In this document: in pieces, positions 38,896 to 51,310 of the stretch | How positions within the stretch are numbered: position 1 is the stretch's first letter | How the letters are laid out: the number at the start of each line of letters is the position of its first letter | Source: Brachyhypopomus gauderio | Taxonomy: Eukaryota > Chordata > Actinopteri > Gymnotiformes > Hypopomidae | Reading direction: 5' to 3' | DNA length: 64,000 nucleotides | Assembly: GCF_052324685.1 (NCBI RefSeq) | Contig: NC_135225.1 | Location: 10,897,503-10,961,502, forward strand | The notes under the pieces: generated by a model | The model's input: the letters and a program-made list of their open reading frames with translations, nothing else | Databases searched by the model: none | Told to the model about the DNA's origin: nothing | Position numbers and translations under genes: made by a program

Positions 38896-39037
38896 CGCAC
38901 GCACGCGCGCATGCATACGCACGCATACGCACACACAATAATGCACGTGCACACATATACACACACAATTATGCACACACACTCGCACAAACACAAACAG
39001 CCATACAAATTCACATATAGACACACACAATCATGCA

Positions 39038-39110
<73 letters not shown>
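38705..39110. repeat. CA-rich array with a duplicated 180-bp unit
   Basis: A CA-rich segment around ACACATATACACACACAATT occurs at 38771 and again at 38951, exactly 180 bp apart, with only a few differences. A pure CA run (39047-39110) follows. Frames read through it as His/Thr or Val/Cys repeats and are artefacts. Confidence 0.93.
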
Positions 39111-39113
<3 letters not shown>

Positions 39114-39261
39114 GCCAGAGTGGGACACTTTTTCAGCCCGGGAGTTTCATGCCCAAATCCGGCCCAAAATTATTTTTCCCTCCCAATCGGCCCAAACTAG
39201 AGACTGACATGAGCCGGCCCATCGGGAATCCTCCCGAATCTCCCGATTAGCCACTCCGGCT

Positions 39262-39264
<3 letters not shown>
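39110..39264. mobile_element. 155-bp MITE inside a CA microsatellite
   Basis: The ends CAGGGCCAGAGTGG and CCACTCCGGCTCTG are imperfect inverted repeats. CA repeat lies on both sides, so the insertion split one microsatellite and the target duplication cannot be measured. Internal GGCCCAAA and CTCCCGA words are repeated. Confidence 0.75.
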
Positions 39265-39312
<48 letters not shown>

Positions 39313-39328
39313 AACACAGGGATACATA

Positions 39329-40629
39329 CAGTGTTGTATAAAGTATTCGAGACCCATACTTGAGTAAAAGTACAAGTACTCTATCAAAACATTTACTTGA
39401 GTAGAAGTTGAAGTGTTCTTTAAAAACTTTACTTAAGTAGAAGTACAGAAGTATTCAGCATTTTTTGTACTTGAGTATTGCAAATAGTTTAGTCTAAAAT
39501 TTATTACTCAAGTACTGAAAGTAAAAAGTACAAGTATTGTGTTTTGAATTAATTAAAGAAAGCCATCAAAGTTTGATTATCAATTGTTTTTATATATCAC
39601 TTACAAATCAAAGATGTCAAAGATCACAAATACAAGTGTTCTGTATGTACTTAAAAAACTGGGGTTAACACTTCGTACACAAAAAACAGATAACCTATGT
39701 CCCGCTGCGTTGTAGGTTTGACGCAAAAGTACAAATTCGCCATAATTTAGCTGAGAAAACGAGGTGTATTTTGGACGTAAAATCCGTCCGTCGGATTCTA
39801 ATGGTGAGCTTACTGCCCTGCGTTTACCCCCAATAAATGCCCTTACCCTATAAAAACACTACACTATAAAATGGGCACATTAGTCAGCACGTCGCCTTTA
39901 TTGCCAGCTAATGTTAAGTGAATTCTACAGCACGCCATGAACATAATTAGGTTAGTTAGCTAAGATATCTAACCAACTAGTGCTTACTGCGCTCTTCTGC
40001 TGTTACCAAACACGGTACCATCTCTTTTAATGAGATAAAAAGCGAATTATTTGGAATCATTTCGAATATATGTGTATTTGTATAAATATGTAAATGAAGC
40101 TGAAGGTGCTGGAAAATACTGAAAATGGACCTTCAAAGTGCCGTACAAGTGCATGAATTCCACCTTGTAACTTCACAAGCACAAAAATCGAGAGGTGCAC
40201 GACCTCGCGACGCGACTGCGCGCGTGGTTAACGCGCATGGACGGAGCCACCGCGATTGCGTCATTTTTGCCGCGCGGACCCTTGCCGCAGTAACAGCGTG
40301 TCAAGTGAACCTAGATTACGAAGCTCAAGTGTTCAGTGAAGGCAGCAGCAGAGTTAACGAGACGCGACCGGAGCATGCGCAGTTTTCATAAGACAGCCTG
40401 ATCGCTTGACCCGGTGACAGCGCCAGCTAACATGTTTATAATTGTAACGAGTAACTATACAGCACGTAAAAAATATATCGGAGTAAAAGTATTAAACTGA
40501 TGGAAAATATGTAGTGAAGTAAAAGTGGAAGTAGGAGAAAAAAATAATACTCCAGTAAAGTACAGATACAGCATTTTAGTACTTAAGTACAGTAGCGAAG
40601 TAGTTCTACTTCGTTACTATACAACTCTG
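39329..40629. mobile_element. Non-autonomous hAT-type element, 1301 bp, with 8-bp target duplication
   Basis: The termini are CAGTGTTGTATAAAGTA and, reverse-complemented, CAGAGTTGTATAGTAACGAA. The exact duplication GATACATA flanks it at 39321-39328 and 40630-40637. The subterminal regions are packed with TACTTGAGTA/AAGTACAAGTA words, typical of a widespread fish hAT group. There is no transposase frame. A GC-rich internal segment (about 40102-40320) matches the element at 28666-30106 in inverted orientation. Confidence 0.92.
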
Positions 40630-40706
40630 GATACATAAATATAATAAATATATATTAATCGATAATAAAGGTAATTCACAAATGCAGAAGTGCTAATCTG
40701 CTATTC

Positions 40707-40710
<4 letters not shown>

Positions 40711-40791
<81 letters not shown>
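40711..40791. repeat. (TA)n array
   Basis: About 40 TA units just right of the hAT-type element. Confidence 0.98.
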
Positions 40792-40792
<1 letters not shown>

Positions 40793-40800
40793 TGGTGGGC

Positions 40801-41020
40801 CGTTAACGGCGTTACCCAGCTAACAAAAAAACGTCCCGAGGACGTCCCGCGAACCAACACTGCGAACGTCCTCTGGACGTTTTTTTGTAGGGTCGCCAAA
40901 ATGTTTCAGGGGACGTTCAGTGGACGTTACAAAGGACGTTTGTAGGACCACCTGGAAACATCCAGAGGACAATGAGCGGACGTTTAAGGAACGTCCTTTA
41001 AACGTCTCTTATGTGTTAAA
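40801..41020. repeat. GGACGT-rich repeat
   Basis: Ten ACGT cores, nearly all as GGACGT or ACGTCC, lie within 40830-41006 in both orientations. I suspect the end of a dispersed DNA element, but found no matching second end or target duplication. Confidence 0.7.
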
Positions 41021-42396
41021 TTGTTTAGGTCTACTTCTTATGTTACTTCTAAAACAACTTAGATTTTATTGATTTAGTAAATCCGGGTATTGCATATGGA
41101 ATAAAAATGAACACACAAGAAGTGATAGGCTGTAAACAAGTTATTATTTTTTATTTGAAATGCGAAAAAAGTGTCTGATGTGCGCATTTTGAATGCCGTT
41201 TCAAGCCTCCTTTTCACACGTTTCTTGGGGTGAAGCCTAAAATAGACAAAGATACACGTTTGTTAACATTTAATTTTGTGACCTCTAGTTATAATAAAGC
41301 GTTCGATAAATGAAGTAATTTGAACGTTTTGCTTGAAGAACATCAGCTACTCAAATCAATGCTAACCCAGCTAGGTAGCTATAGTTGGCATTAACTTGTT
41401 AATGTGGCTAGCTACTTATAGCGAATGCTATCGTCGGCTGTTATCTGTGGCTGAGACCATCAACATCAGTTAACGTTACTTACTATTGAAGTCTTAATGC
41501 AGTGATTCATATAACTTTATCATTTGGTAGCGTAGCGTAGTGATAATTTTAGCTCTAGCCATGACCATATAGAAATAATGTCCAGCCACAGATGGGCATC
41601 CGTTTTTGGTACAACTGTTTGATTTTGCTGATCGGGTTTTATGATTATCCAGAGGGGTTAGCTGAGGGTTTATTAAAATCACCTCATACATTAGCCGCAA
41701 CTCAGAAGATAAATTTACTAAGATATGTATTTACTAGCTAACCATATTTTAATCAAATGTAGGTGACTCACCTTGAATTTAAAATAACGGCTTCTGTCAG
41801 AATATTCATGCTGGGATCAACCCCTTTTAATGTACAGTATGTAGGCTTACAAATTCATGTTTAACTGAATAAACCGTTGAACACGAGTAACCTACATTTT
41901 ATTGAGCATGTTTTTTTTTTGATTAGCGTTACCAGTGAACAGTATGTATAATTAGTAGCTTTGACAGTCAGTACTTCAGGGACGAGGACCTCTGGTGGCC
42001 AAACATTGAACAAGCCGGGTGATGGTGACCAGCCTGTTGCTGATGCTAACCCCCACCACACTTTTCAATTCATAGGAATATTCTGTATATACAGCTCAAC
42101 CAGGAACAAGTGTCAGGTGCTTCAATGCTGTATTCTCTTACAGTGTACGTTTAATTTTTAGTTTATTTTATCATGCATTAATAAATAAATTCTAAAATTC
42201 GATTTTAGAAGAATGCCACTTTTTTCCATTTTAAGCTTTCATTTGTATTTAAAATTTTTATCATGAAAAAAATTCATAGAATTGCTAAATGTTTTTCTTT
42301 GATTGCTAAAATGAAAATGTCGTTTGCAAAACTTTAGGTAGTAATACTATGATATACAAATAGAATGTTTCTGATGCAGCGGCCGCTCTACACTGT
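41021..42396. other. No gene recognised
   Basis: AT-rich sequence, possibly the interior of the repeat that begins at 40801. No coding evidence. Confidence 0.55.
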
Positions 42397-42497
42397 GGGA
42401 TTGCGGTGCTGTACAACGTGGCCTCAGATGAACTTCATTACGTTGCTGTGTACTTGTGACTGACAATGAAAATAAAGTTGAATCTAATCTAATCTAT
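42397..42497 (+). mobile_element. 3' tail of a LINE/SINE with (AATCT)n end
   Basis: AATGAAAATAAAGTTGAATC is followed by repeated TAATC units, a typical fish retroposon 3' end. The same tail occurs at 48880-48926. The 5' limit is uncertain. Confidence 0.7.
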
Positions 42498-43097
42498 ATA
42501 GAAGATCTAAAAGCACTTTGTCCAGCCATAGGGATATGTTTCATCACACTGGCTGATTATGCTTACGTAAGCATTCAGAAAAAACTGCTTGTCACAACAT
42601 AAATATGAATATTATATAATAAAATACAAATACCATGTTGTAGATTTTTTCAAATGTAATTCAAAACTTGCAACCAAACCCTGTGTAAGCAGTGATGCAG
42701 TTTGGATACATGCATAAAAATGATCACAGGTGAGCTCTGTTGAATCAACTACACTGAGTCAAATACCACATAGATCACATCAAATCCAAGCTGTGAATTA
42801 TTCCTCTATCAGTACAGTCACAACACACATATATTTCACATACTGTTAGGTGAAATAGTACACACAGACATATTGACAGGAGGGATGTTAGTGTAAAGCC
42901 CTACATACCTGTACACACAAGCCTTCACTCATTCATTATTCCCTTCAAAGCAGCTCTGTACAGTCACTTCATTGATGTGTGTTTCTTCATAACTCCTGTT
43001 CTCTGAATCACTAGAGTGTATAATGGGATTGGTTGCTCTTACCAGGTTGATTAATTCTTTCTTCAAAACAAACAGACAAACACACACGCACACGTAC

Positions 43098-43098
<1 letters not shown>

Positions 43099-43139
<41 letters not shown>
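43099..43139. repeat. (CA)n microsatellite
   Basis: About 20 CA units in intergenic sequence. Confidence 0.96.
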
Positions 43140-43146
<7 letters not shown>

Positions 43147-43789
43147 CACACAGTAATTTATAATTGTGGAATGTGGCCAGGAACAGGTGCACATTTGCTG
43201 TTCCTGGAGGCATATTGTGGAAGGACCCACATGGTACAAAAACAATGGTTTTTGTGCATAACATTTTCCAAGCCAGGATTTAAACAATAAATCACTGTGA
43301 CACAGTGGATGCAAAATATAAATAGCTGATTGACAATCTGGAATTTAAGAATGACATTTTATAGTCAAATGAGGATTGTATCTATCGAATCACAAATGTA
43401 TTTAAAGTTTTTCAAAAGTTTTTACATGTTCATTCTGTATGACACAATGACAACTGAAATGTTTGTTTCATGGCCTGAATGGCACCCAGCCAAACTTCAT
43501 CCTGCACAACCACCAATCACAGTTCCAGATCACACCCTAGATCATAATCTCCCACCTATCATTTTATCACCTTCACTTGTACCAAATGTTCCTCACTATT
43601 TATGCCTGTTTATGTTGCACTTGCCTACCACAGACACATGCATGCTATGGTCCAGAAAACATCAAAGCTACAGAAGTTAGTCCAACTGCCCTTGTTCTCT
43701 TTGTTGATTTTTGGGCTTTGTATGGTTTCTTTATTATTTAAATCCCTCTTGCTCCTGTCACTCACGTCTTGCTCTACATCTAGTAAGAG

Positions 43790-45010
43790 ATGTCACAGGA
43801 CGTGAATCCTGATGAGAGGAGAGCACTGAGTGGGCTTGATGGAGAAGCTCAGATCACACGATTTGTCACCATAATCAGGAGCTGGAGGAACAGTGCCTGG
43901 ACCTACTGTGTGGAAGCTCTGTCAATGAACTCAACTCCCATAGCTGGTAGCAGTTCCATGACATGTCGGTATCATGTAGCTATCCCAGACGTTTATCATG
44001 GTGACTCTGATGGTTGTGAAGGCTTCTTTATTTCAATGTGAATTGTATTTAATATATTAGCCAGTTATGCTGGAGCACACTAGACTGCTGTTCATCATTA
44101 GTCAAGAAAGACCAGGCTTAGGGCACCATGCTGGTGACTGCAGACTCCCCACTGAGGTGGCCTCTGTCCCTGGGTAGATTATATGGGCTAAAAATGTCCT
44201 CTTGGTGAAGTGCCCACTCTACTTGCCTTAGAGCACTTACATGGGACTGCTTAGATCACCAAACTAGATCAATGCAGCGCATATAATCTGATATGTATCA
44301 GGGAGGGGAATGAATGGATCAACATTTTCAGCACAGCCTCTGGTCACGGTGAGCACCTAGTTCCTCCACATGACCTAGCAACCACCCATTCTATCTTTCA
44401 GGTGTTTATTAATGAGGTCCTATGGGAGTATTTGAGTAGTTCTGTCGTCACTTACATTGATGACATTTTGATCTATTCTCCCTTCCTGGACCAACATGTC
44501 TGCAATGTACATAAGGTCCTAGGCACTCTCCTGCACATCAATAATTTGTATTGCAAGCTGAAGAAGTGCTAATACCTTCTGTGCCAGGTTAAGTTCCTTG
44601 TCTGCGTCATCAGTGAGGCCTGTGAGCAGATGCAGTTCAGTAAGGTTGAAGCAGTGACGCAGAAGCTCAGTGATATTGTGGCCCGGACGTGCCATGAACT
44701 TTTCTAGGGTTTACAAACTTCAATCCACTCCATCCACAGCTTCTATCCAGGTAGTTTATCCATTCCTTTAGTTCTATGATTTATCCCCTCACCACCCTCC
44801 TGCAGGGAAAGCAGAAAAACCTGGACTGGAGCTCTGCAACCTTCACTGCACTCAAGACCATCTTCACTAATTCCATATTCTAACACCCAGATCCATCCAA
44901 ACCATTTACCGTAGAGGCAGCCTCCTGCAAAGTCAGAATGGAAACAATCTTGTCCCAGTGGCTGAGCCCCAAAATGAGGCTGGTGGCCTCAATGGAGAGT
45001 TGAGATAGTG
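43790..45010 (+). pseudogene. Ty3/gypsy retrotransposon pol remnant
   Basis: Between about 44390 and 44700 the plus strand reads as a reverse transcriptase of the Ty3/gypsy type, including FINEVLWEYL and the YxDD motif as YIDDILIYS, followed by decayed connection and RNase H sequence to about 44950. In-frame stops (for example after KLKKC) and frameshifts break it. An upstream stretch from 43790 may be part of the same copy. No pair of long terminal repeats was found. This is an old, dead copy. Confidence 0.8.
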
Positions 45011-46129
45011 GCTCAAGGGTGCTCAGTGGTAACTATAAGCTACCAAGTGTGGTGTCAGTGATGGACAGGTATGGTGGTTAATTTTCTTCTCCACTTTTAA
45101 CTTTTCTATCACTTATAGGCCAGTTTCCAAAAACACAAAGGCACACACCTTCTTGTATCAGTTCATCCTGGAGGCCACGTGTGTCAGGAGAGCATCTGAC
45201 TCTCCTCATGCTTCCTGGGGTCTGTCGAGTGGGACCTGGATCATCTCATCACCCCTTTGTCCTACCTGCAAACTGTATGTGCCACTGCATGTGCCATGTC
45301 CCTTGGGATGGGTCACCCAGGATCAATACATAAAGGTCAGTTGGAATGAGTTGAGTGTAAGAAATACATATAATAATCTACTTGAAAAACAACCCCCTGC
45401 CAGCGGCCCCCAACAGCAACGGCAGTATTACATGTTGTCCTGTTGCATTGTGTTTGCCCCTCAGGTGGGCAACCCAACACCCAAGGGTCATTTGTCTGTC
45501 TATATGTCTTGTGTCTGCACTAGCTGACTGCTGGTTATTGTATCCTTAATTTAGAATAGTTCACAGGTTTTGAGTTTGTACACATTATTCATTAAATCCT
45601 GCCTTTTCCCTGAGACTGATGTGATCGCTTCTGTTTTTATTTTGCAGTCCTCACCCATCACACAATTATGTAACAGGTTACATAAATAAAGGTTAACAGG
45701 CTGGTAAGCAAAGGGTGCTCACTAGTCACCAAAATCTCAGTTGCACACATTCGGCAATATCAGTTACTTGGCCCATCTTCAGTGAGGTACACAAAGGAAA
45801 GATACAAAAGATCTGTCTAGCCAGTGGCTCATATAAGCCAATTAACTCTTCAGAAGCACATAAAGATTCCATTGACCAGAGGGAAACTGGAACCCAACTA
45901 CAATACAATTTACAATATGAGAACAACCTTTAAATTGGCATACTGAAGTACTGTTTGTAGAGACAGAAAAGGAGCTAGCAGTAAACTATAAAACCCATTC
46001 AATTTTGGCTCAGGTGGCTCAGGTGCCACAGGAAATATTGAATCATCATTCAGGTGTAGCTAGAGTAGACAATATTGAAAGAATGCTAGCTTTGTGCCTA
46101 CAGCACACTAACGGGACCCCCCTGAAACC
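45011..46129. other. Unassigned sequence, possibly the rest of the gypsy copy
   Basis: It has no convincing coding features. The frame 45153-45527 does not resemble a host protein family I know. Confidence 0.4.
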
Positions 46130-46305
46130 AGTAAAGCTCTTAGCGCACACACTGCAAGTGATGCAAGGTAAAGCTCGTAGCGCACACCAGTAAAGCTCTT
46201 AGCGCACACACTATAAGTGATGCAAGGTAAAGCTTGTAGCGCACACTAGTAAGGCTCCTAAAGCACGCACTGCAAGTGATGCAAGGTAAAGCTCGTAGCG
46301 CGCAC
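46130..46305. repeat. 59-bp tandem repeat, three copies
   Basis: Copies start at 46130, 46189 and 46248. Each contains AGTAAAGCTCTTAGCGCACA-like and AAGTGATGCAAGGTAAAGCT blocks, so the unit itself holds two related AAAGCTC(T/G)TAGCGCAC half-units. Confidence 0.93.
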
Positions 46306-47575
46306 GCAGGTAGGGAACGCAGTGACAGACACGCAGAGACCAGAGACGCTCATGTAGCGGCAATGTGCAGCACTGGACCAGACGACCTGCGGGCTTAAGA
46401 AGAGCAAAGTAAACAAGAAACAGGTGCTTAGTATGATGGTGATTGCGACTGTGGGAGTGGTTGCGTGCGCGGGGGTGTGTGCTGGGATCGGCTGCTGGCC
46501 GGGATGCGCGCCCTCTGGTGGCGCCCCGGCCCCCTCACCGTGACAGCAAGTAATGAAAAAGACACTAAATGCATCAGAACAAGGCAAATAGTGGTTACAA
46601 CCAACAGTCCGCCACTGCAACAGATTTCCAGGTTTGTTGATCCTTGTGTCATCCTTTGTTACAAAATTCAAATTCAGTGAAAACTGTTCCATTTTTCAAA
46701 TGCACTTTGGTAGACATCTATTCATATTTAATTTACACATAATTAGGCTTTATTTGTGGCTTTATTTAAATTGAAATGCATTTCCCAATTTGAATAAATC
46801 AAAATTATAATTTAAATTTTATTCACTTAATATGCATTTGCATTCCGTGATGATGCATTTGAAATGCGATTTTCAACCTCACCACCATGCTAAAAAGATG
46901 TCAAAATTGAACCGCTAAAGGGGAAATAGCGCCTCTCCTGTTTGAAATAACATAACAATACCAACAGCACTCAATCTGTGTCAAAATGCATATTGAAAAT
47001 GCATTCCAAGCAGAACATGTAAATGCAAATTCAGGATTATATCGCCATTTTGCATATTACATTTTAATGTTAATTCTGAGACCGGTTAAATTCTATAAAA
47101 TATGAAGTATTTGTGTTAATTCATACTCATTGCCAATGCTGTAATTGATCCAATGGTATGGAATCACAGACTATGTGGATGTACTGATGGACATATGTTC
47201 TCTGTATTAGACTGAGATAGCATAAACAGATGTGCACCTCCTAACACAAAGATCCTGAGATTTCCTCACACTGTGAGTGGCCTAATTAAGTTTTTAATTG
47301 GTTAGAAGGCGTTCTTTCCCCAGATGCCTCGAGGTATTAAGTAGACACACACCCTGAGATGAGACGCATAGGAGGAATTATATTTACGTGCTCTGTGGTC
47401 TCAGAGAGAGCATGCTAGTGTATGTGCGTGCGTGTGTGTTAGGTACACGAGTGAAACAAACACGTGAACCCTCCACTGGTCCAATGACGAGTGATGACGC
47501 ATACCATTTAAAACCGTCTGCCTCTCTGCAGGACAAATGGGACGCACACAGAATGTGTTATCATGTTCAAATATG

Positions 47576-47630
<55 letters not shown>
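47576..47630. repeat. (GT)n microsatellite
   Basis: About 27 GT units. Neighbouring frames translating as Cys-Val repeats are artefacts. Confidence 0.97.
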
Positions 47631-47633
<3 letters not shown>

Positions 47634-48125
47634 TGTGTGCATGCTCCAGAATTGGCACTACATAAGCCCTCAAATGTTTGCAACAATTAAGCATTCCAAG
47701 AATGTGACTCAAAATTCTCACTTCTCCTCTCACTTCTTTTCTCACCCATGCTCTCCATCTCTCCCTCACTCATCTTCTATCCATCGCTCCAACGCTGTCT
47801 TAGCTCTGCTAATGGTCCTTTCATTCCCTTGCACTGCTTCCCTTACCCTCTTCCTCTTCATTTTGATTTCCACAGTGCAATACACGTTGACGTTTTGGTG
47901 AATGTCAGATTCAGAGAAGAAGAAACGGACTCCAAGAGACACAGCAAGTGCGAGCAACATGGCGAAGTTAGAACATACAGAACTGATTTATTTATTTATT
48001 TTTTCAGAAAGCACACCCACTCAAATCTCACTTCATTCTCCCTCGTTCTTCTTCATCTCTTGGCTATCTCCCTGTAAAAGGCACGCAAATGCAAACACAC
48101 GCTTGTGTGCGCACCCGAGCGCGCG

Positions 48126-48128
48126 CGC

Positions 48129-48161
<33 letters not shown>

Positions 48162-48163
48162 GA
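48126..48163. repeat. (CG)n-(CA)n microsatellite
   Basis: A short GCGCGC run passes into CA repeats. Confidence 0.93.
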
Positions 48164-48293
48164 TATAATGAGAAAGCGATCAAAAGCAGTGGTGCTCAAA
48201 AACAGATCGAAACTGACTCACGGCTGGACAAAGCACTGTGGTCCCTAAGCTTTGCTTTGTTAAATTAAGCCCAGAAGACAAGGGGAGAAAGAC

Positions 48294-48376
<83 letters not shown>
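48294..48376. repeat. (GA)n microsatellite
   Basis: About 40 GA units, with a further GA array at 48704-48741. Confidence 0.97.
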
Positions 48377-48380
<4 letters not shown>

Positions 48381-48699
48381 GACAGACACAGAGAAAACAG
48401 AATTAGACAGACACACATAGACAGAGAGAGAGAAAGAAAAACCTTTTCATTGCTTTCTAGTGCAAAAATCAATGCCTGCAGAATAAACAAAAAAAGTACA
48501 AAGCACTGAAAATAAATAATGAAATAGAGAGGGACGGACGATAGATATACAGCTACAGAGAGACGAGAGGGGAGAGACAAGAGAGAAACGGAAGTGTGGG
48601 AGCAAACTGCAGGGAGAGAGAAAGAGTGAAATAGTAAGAGTGACATTGATGACGTCAAGCCAAAAAGGAGCACCAAGGAGGGAGGGTATCAAACGAAAG

Positions 48700-48746
<47 letters not shown>

Positions 48747-48879
48747 AGCGCTGTAATGACACTGAGAAACCGATGTACATATTAGGAGAGGAGAGTGAAT
48801 TGGTCATACGCAGCACCATACGTGTCAGCCTGTCACAACCTCAGAGACAACCAGGATAATCAATTACATGAATATTGAC

Positions 48880-48926
48880 TGACTTATTAATAAAGTTCAA
48901 TTTAATCTAATCTAATCTATTGATTA
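48880..48926 (+). mobile_element. 3' tail of a LINE/SINE with (AATCT)n end
   Basis: TTAATAAAGTTCAATTTAAT is followed by TCTAATCTAATC, close to the tail at 42397-42497. Confidence 0.65.
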
Positions 48927-50215
48927 TTACCTATTTATTTTCCTTTTCCTTAATTGATTAGTAATAGCTTTATAAATTACATAATTTCCATTACCCTATT
49001 CCTAGCTATAATTTTGCCTATAATACTTTTATACGTCTTTTTCTTATATATGTTATGTTTATACCTAGGTGTTTCTGTTAACTGCTTTGTATATTTTGTT
49101 GAGAAAGAGAGAAACAGAAGCTTGTTGGGGGGCTTAGAGAGAGAATGTGATCTAAACGGTAGACAAGGATGTCCAAACAGAACTGAGATGAGATGCTCGT
49201 GTTTCGAAGCATTTTTAGTGTTAGTGTGTGCCTATTTGAAAAGAAAATAGTTTGTCTGAATGTTTGTCTCTGTTGGTGTAAAAATATATGCATACCTGTT
49301 TGTACCACTTGTTTTTGTGCGTATGTGTGAAATCGTCAACTGTAATGACACACATGGGTATCTGACGAGTTCTTCCTATTGTAATTTGTGGCAGCAACGA
49401 CGCAGATACTGTAGAATGTGTTAAGAATGGGGGCGAAGCACTATATCTTCTGAGCAGCTCACTCTTATGAATTCTAACTTCCACGCCCAAAAAAGCTCAT
49501 ACTAATGCCTCTCATCCTCCTTTCTCACTTTCTCCTCTCCCCTCCTCCTAATTTCATTCAGCATTCAATGACTCACCCGTGACTTCCATTAATATTCCTC
49601 AATCATCAGCTGGTTGTGATGATGACACAGTCCCTGCTCCTCCTTCTCAGCGCTAACCCATTGTGTCTTACTGTTGACTGGCGTGGCTATCAGCCAATAG
49701 GCTCACAGATGGTGAGTGGGTAGATGAGGGGGCACAGTTTGCGCACTTAAGCAGTAAGCAGTTGATGTCATACATTTTAAACCCTAAAGCTAGAAGTAAG
49801 CACGCACATCATGAGAAGATGACATGCTAAAGTAATTAATTGGCTGGTTTAAACCATGCTATGATCTCTTTTATCACCTGTACAAATCAGACTTGAACTA
49901 TAAAGAAGATGTCAAAATGATGTCATGGTAGGCTGCTCTGCTGCCCAATTATTCCTGAAGTAGCTTGAAGTATCGTCAAACTGTCTGTAAACCATCAAAT
50001 AGTGGAGCATTTGTGCAGTGTTATTTAAGGGATATAGTGGTGTCCCTTGGGCTATAGTGATGTCTTGGTAAGGCGGCCCAGCTTAGCTCATAGCGGGAGA
50101 TGGAAGCAGGACTTATCAGTTAGCTGCTCTTTCAGCGAATGCCATCTGGTAGAGCTTCAATGAGAGACAGATAGACAAGCAAGCTGACAGCAAGATTTCT
50201 TGGAGAGATAGATAC

Positions 50216-50217
<2 letters not shown>

Positions 50218-50275
<58 letters not shown>
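50218..50275. repeat. (GA)n microsatellite
   Basis: About 28 GA units in intergenic sequence. Confidence 0.97.
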
Positions 50276-50279
<4 letters not shown>

Positions 50280-51267
50280 TGTGTATGTGATTTCTTTCCC
50301 AAGTGCCTTTGACTGTTGGATTGCATCCATAGAATGAAAAGAGACTCCCACTAAACGTTGTTGAAAACCACAAATATTTATTTTTCTTTTTGCTGAAATG
50401 ACAGCATGTTTCATCCTTTCATACGCTTACATTCATTGTTAAACTAAATACATACATACTTGGGTAAAAAGGTACAACTAAGCTTTGGTCGTCTGTGAGT
50501 GACCTAACAAATATGGTCACTTAAGAGCACCACTTTGCACTTTGACCTTACCCTGATGGCTGATAAACTTTACATATTAAGACTAACATTGTCATGGTAA
50601 CATTCAAACCTCCTCTTATGAAAGAAAATGTTATTAGCTTCCAAAGTTCACAAAATATTGCTCAAATTGACCATTGAAGCCCAATTATTATGTAGAGAAG
50701 TATCCAGCTGTATTTTATAATCTGTTTGACACCTTTGAAATCAGACTTAAAACCCCAGGTCCATTATTCTCAGTTGTCTCGTTTACATTGTTTTCCTCAG
50801 CTCTTTTCAGCCCACATGAGCAAGCTGCAGAAAATGGACTTTCCTCCATCTGAGTGTAGCTCTTCCTGATTTTCCTTGACCATTTCTCTTTTATCTCTTT
50901 CTACCACCCACCACCACCCATCCAGTAGCCTTCTGCTCTCTCTCTCTTTCTATCTCTATCTCTCTCTTCCTCTCTCTTTCTGTGTCCTTGTCCTTTCCAC
51001 CTTCACTGTTCCATTTTTCGCTACAGTAAAAAGAGAAACTAGCAACCAAGAGAGAATAGCAACCCTCTCCATTACTGTCGCTTCCTGTCTCACGCTTCTG
51101 AACTTCTCCACGCAGAAACCAAGAGAGTGAACAGCTGGAAAAAGACTCAGAAGATTCAGGTGCAGATCTGTGGCAGAGAAGATGGTTGTAAAGGAAAATA
51201 AAAGAACAGAAATGCAGGACGTGCAAAACTGTTGCATCGCCATGTCTGTCCCCACTCCAATTAGGGC

Positions 51268-51310
51268 TTAGGAGGATGGATGGATGAATGGATGGATGGA
51301 TGGATGGATT
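51268..51310. repeat. (GGAT)n microsatellite
   Basis: About nine tetranucleotide units with one interruption. Confidence 0.95.

Noticed and set aside
38539..39207. Overlapping long frames on both strands
   Set aside because: They are translations of CA/GT repeats (His-Thr and Cys-Val).
45153..45527. A 124-codon frame after the gypsy remnant
   Set aside because: No motif and no splice context. It probably belongs to the decayed retroelement or is chance.
46130..46305. CRISPR-like repeat array
   Set aside because: Full-unit tandem repeats without variable spacers.
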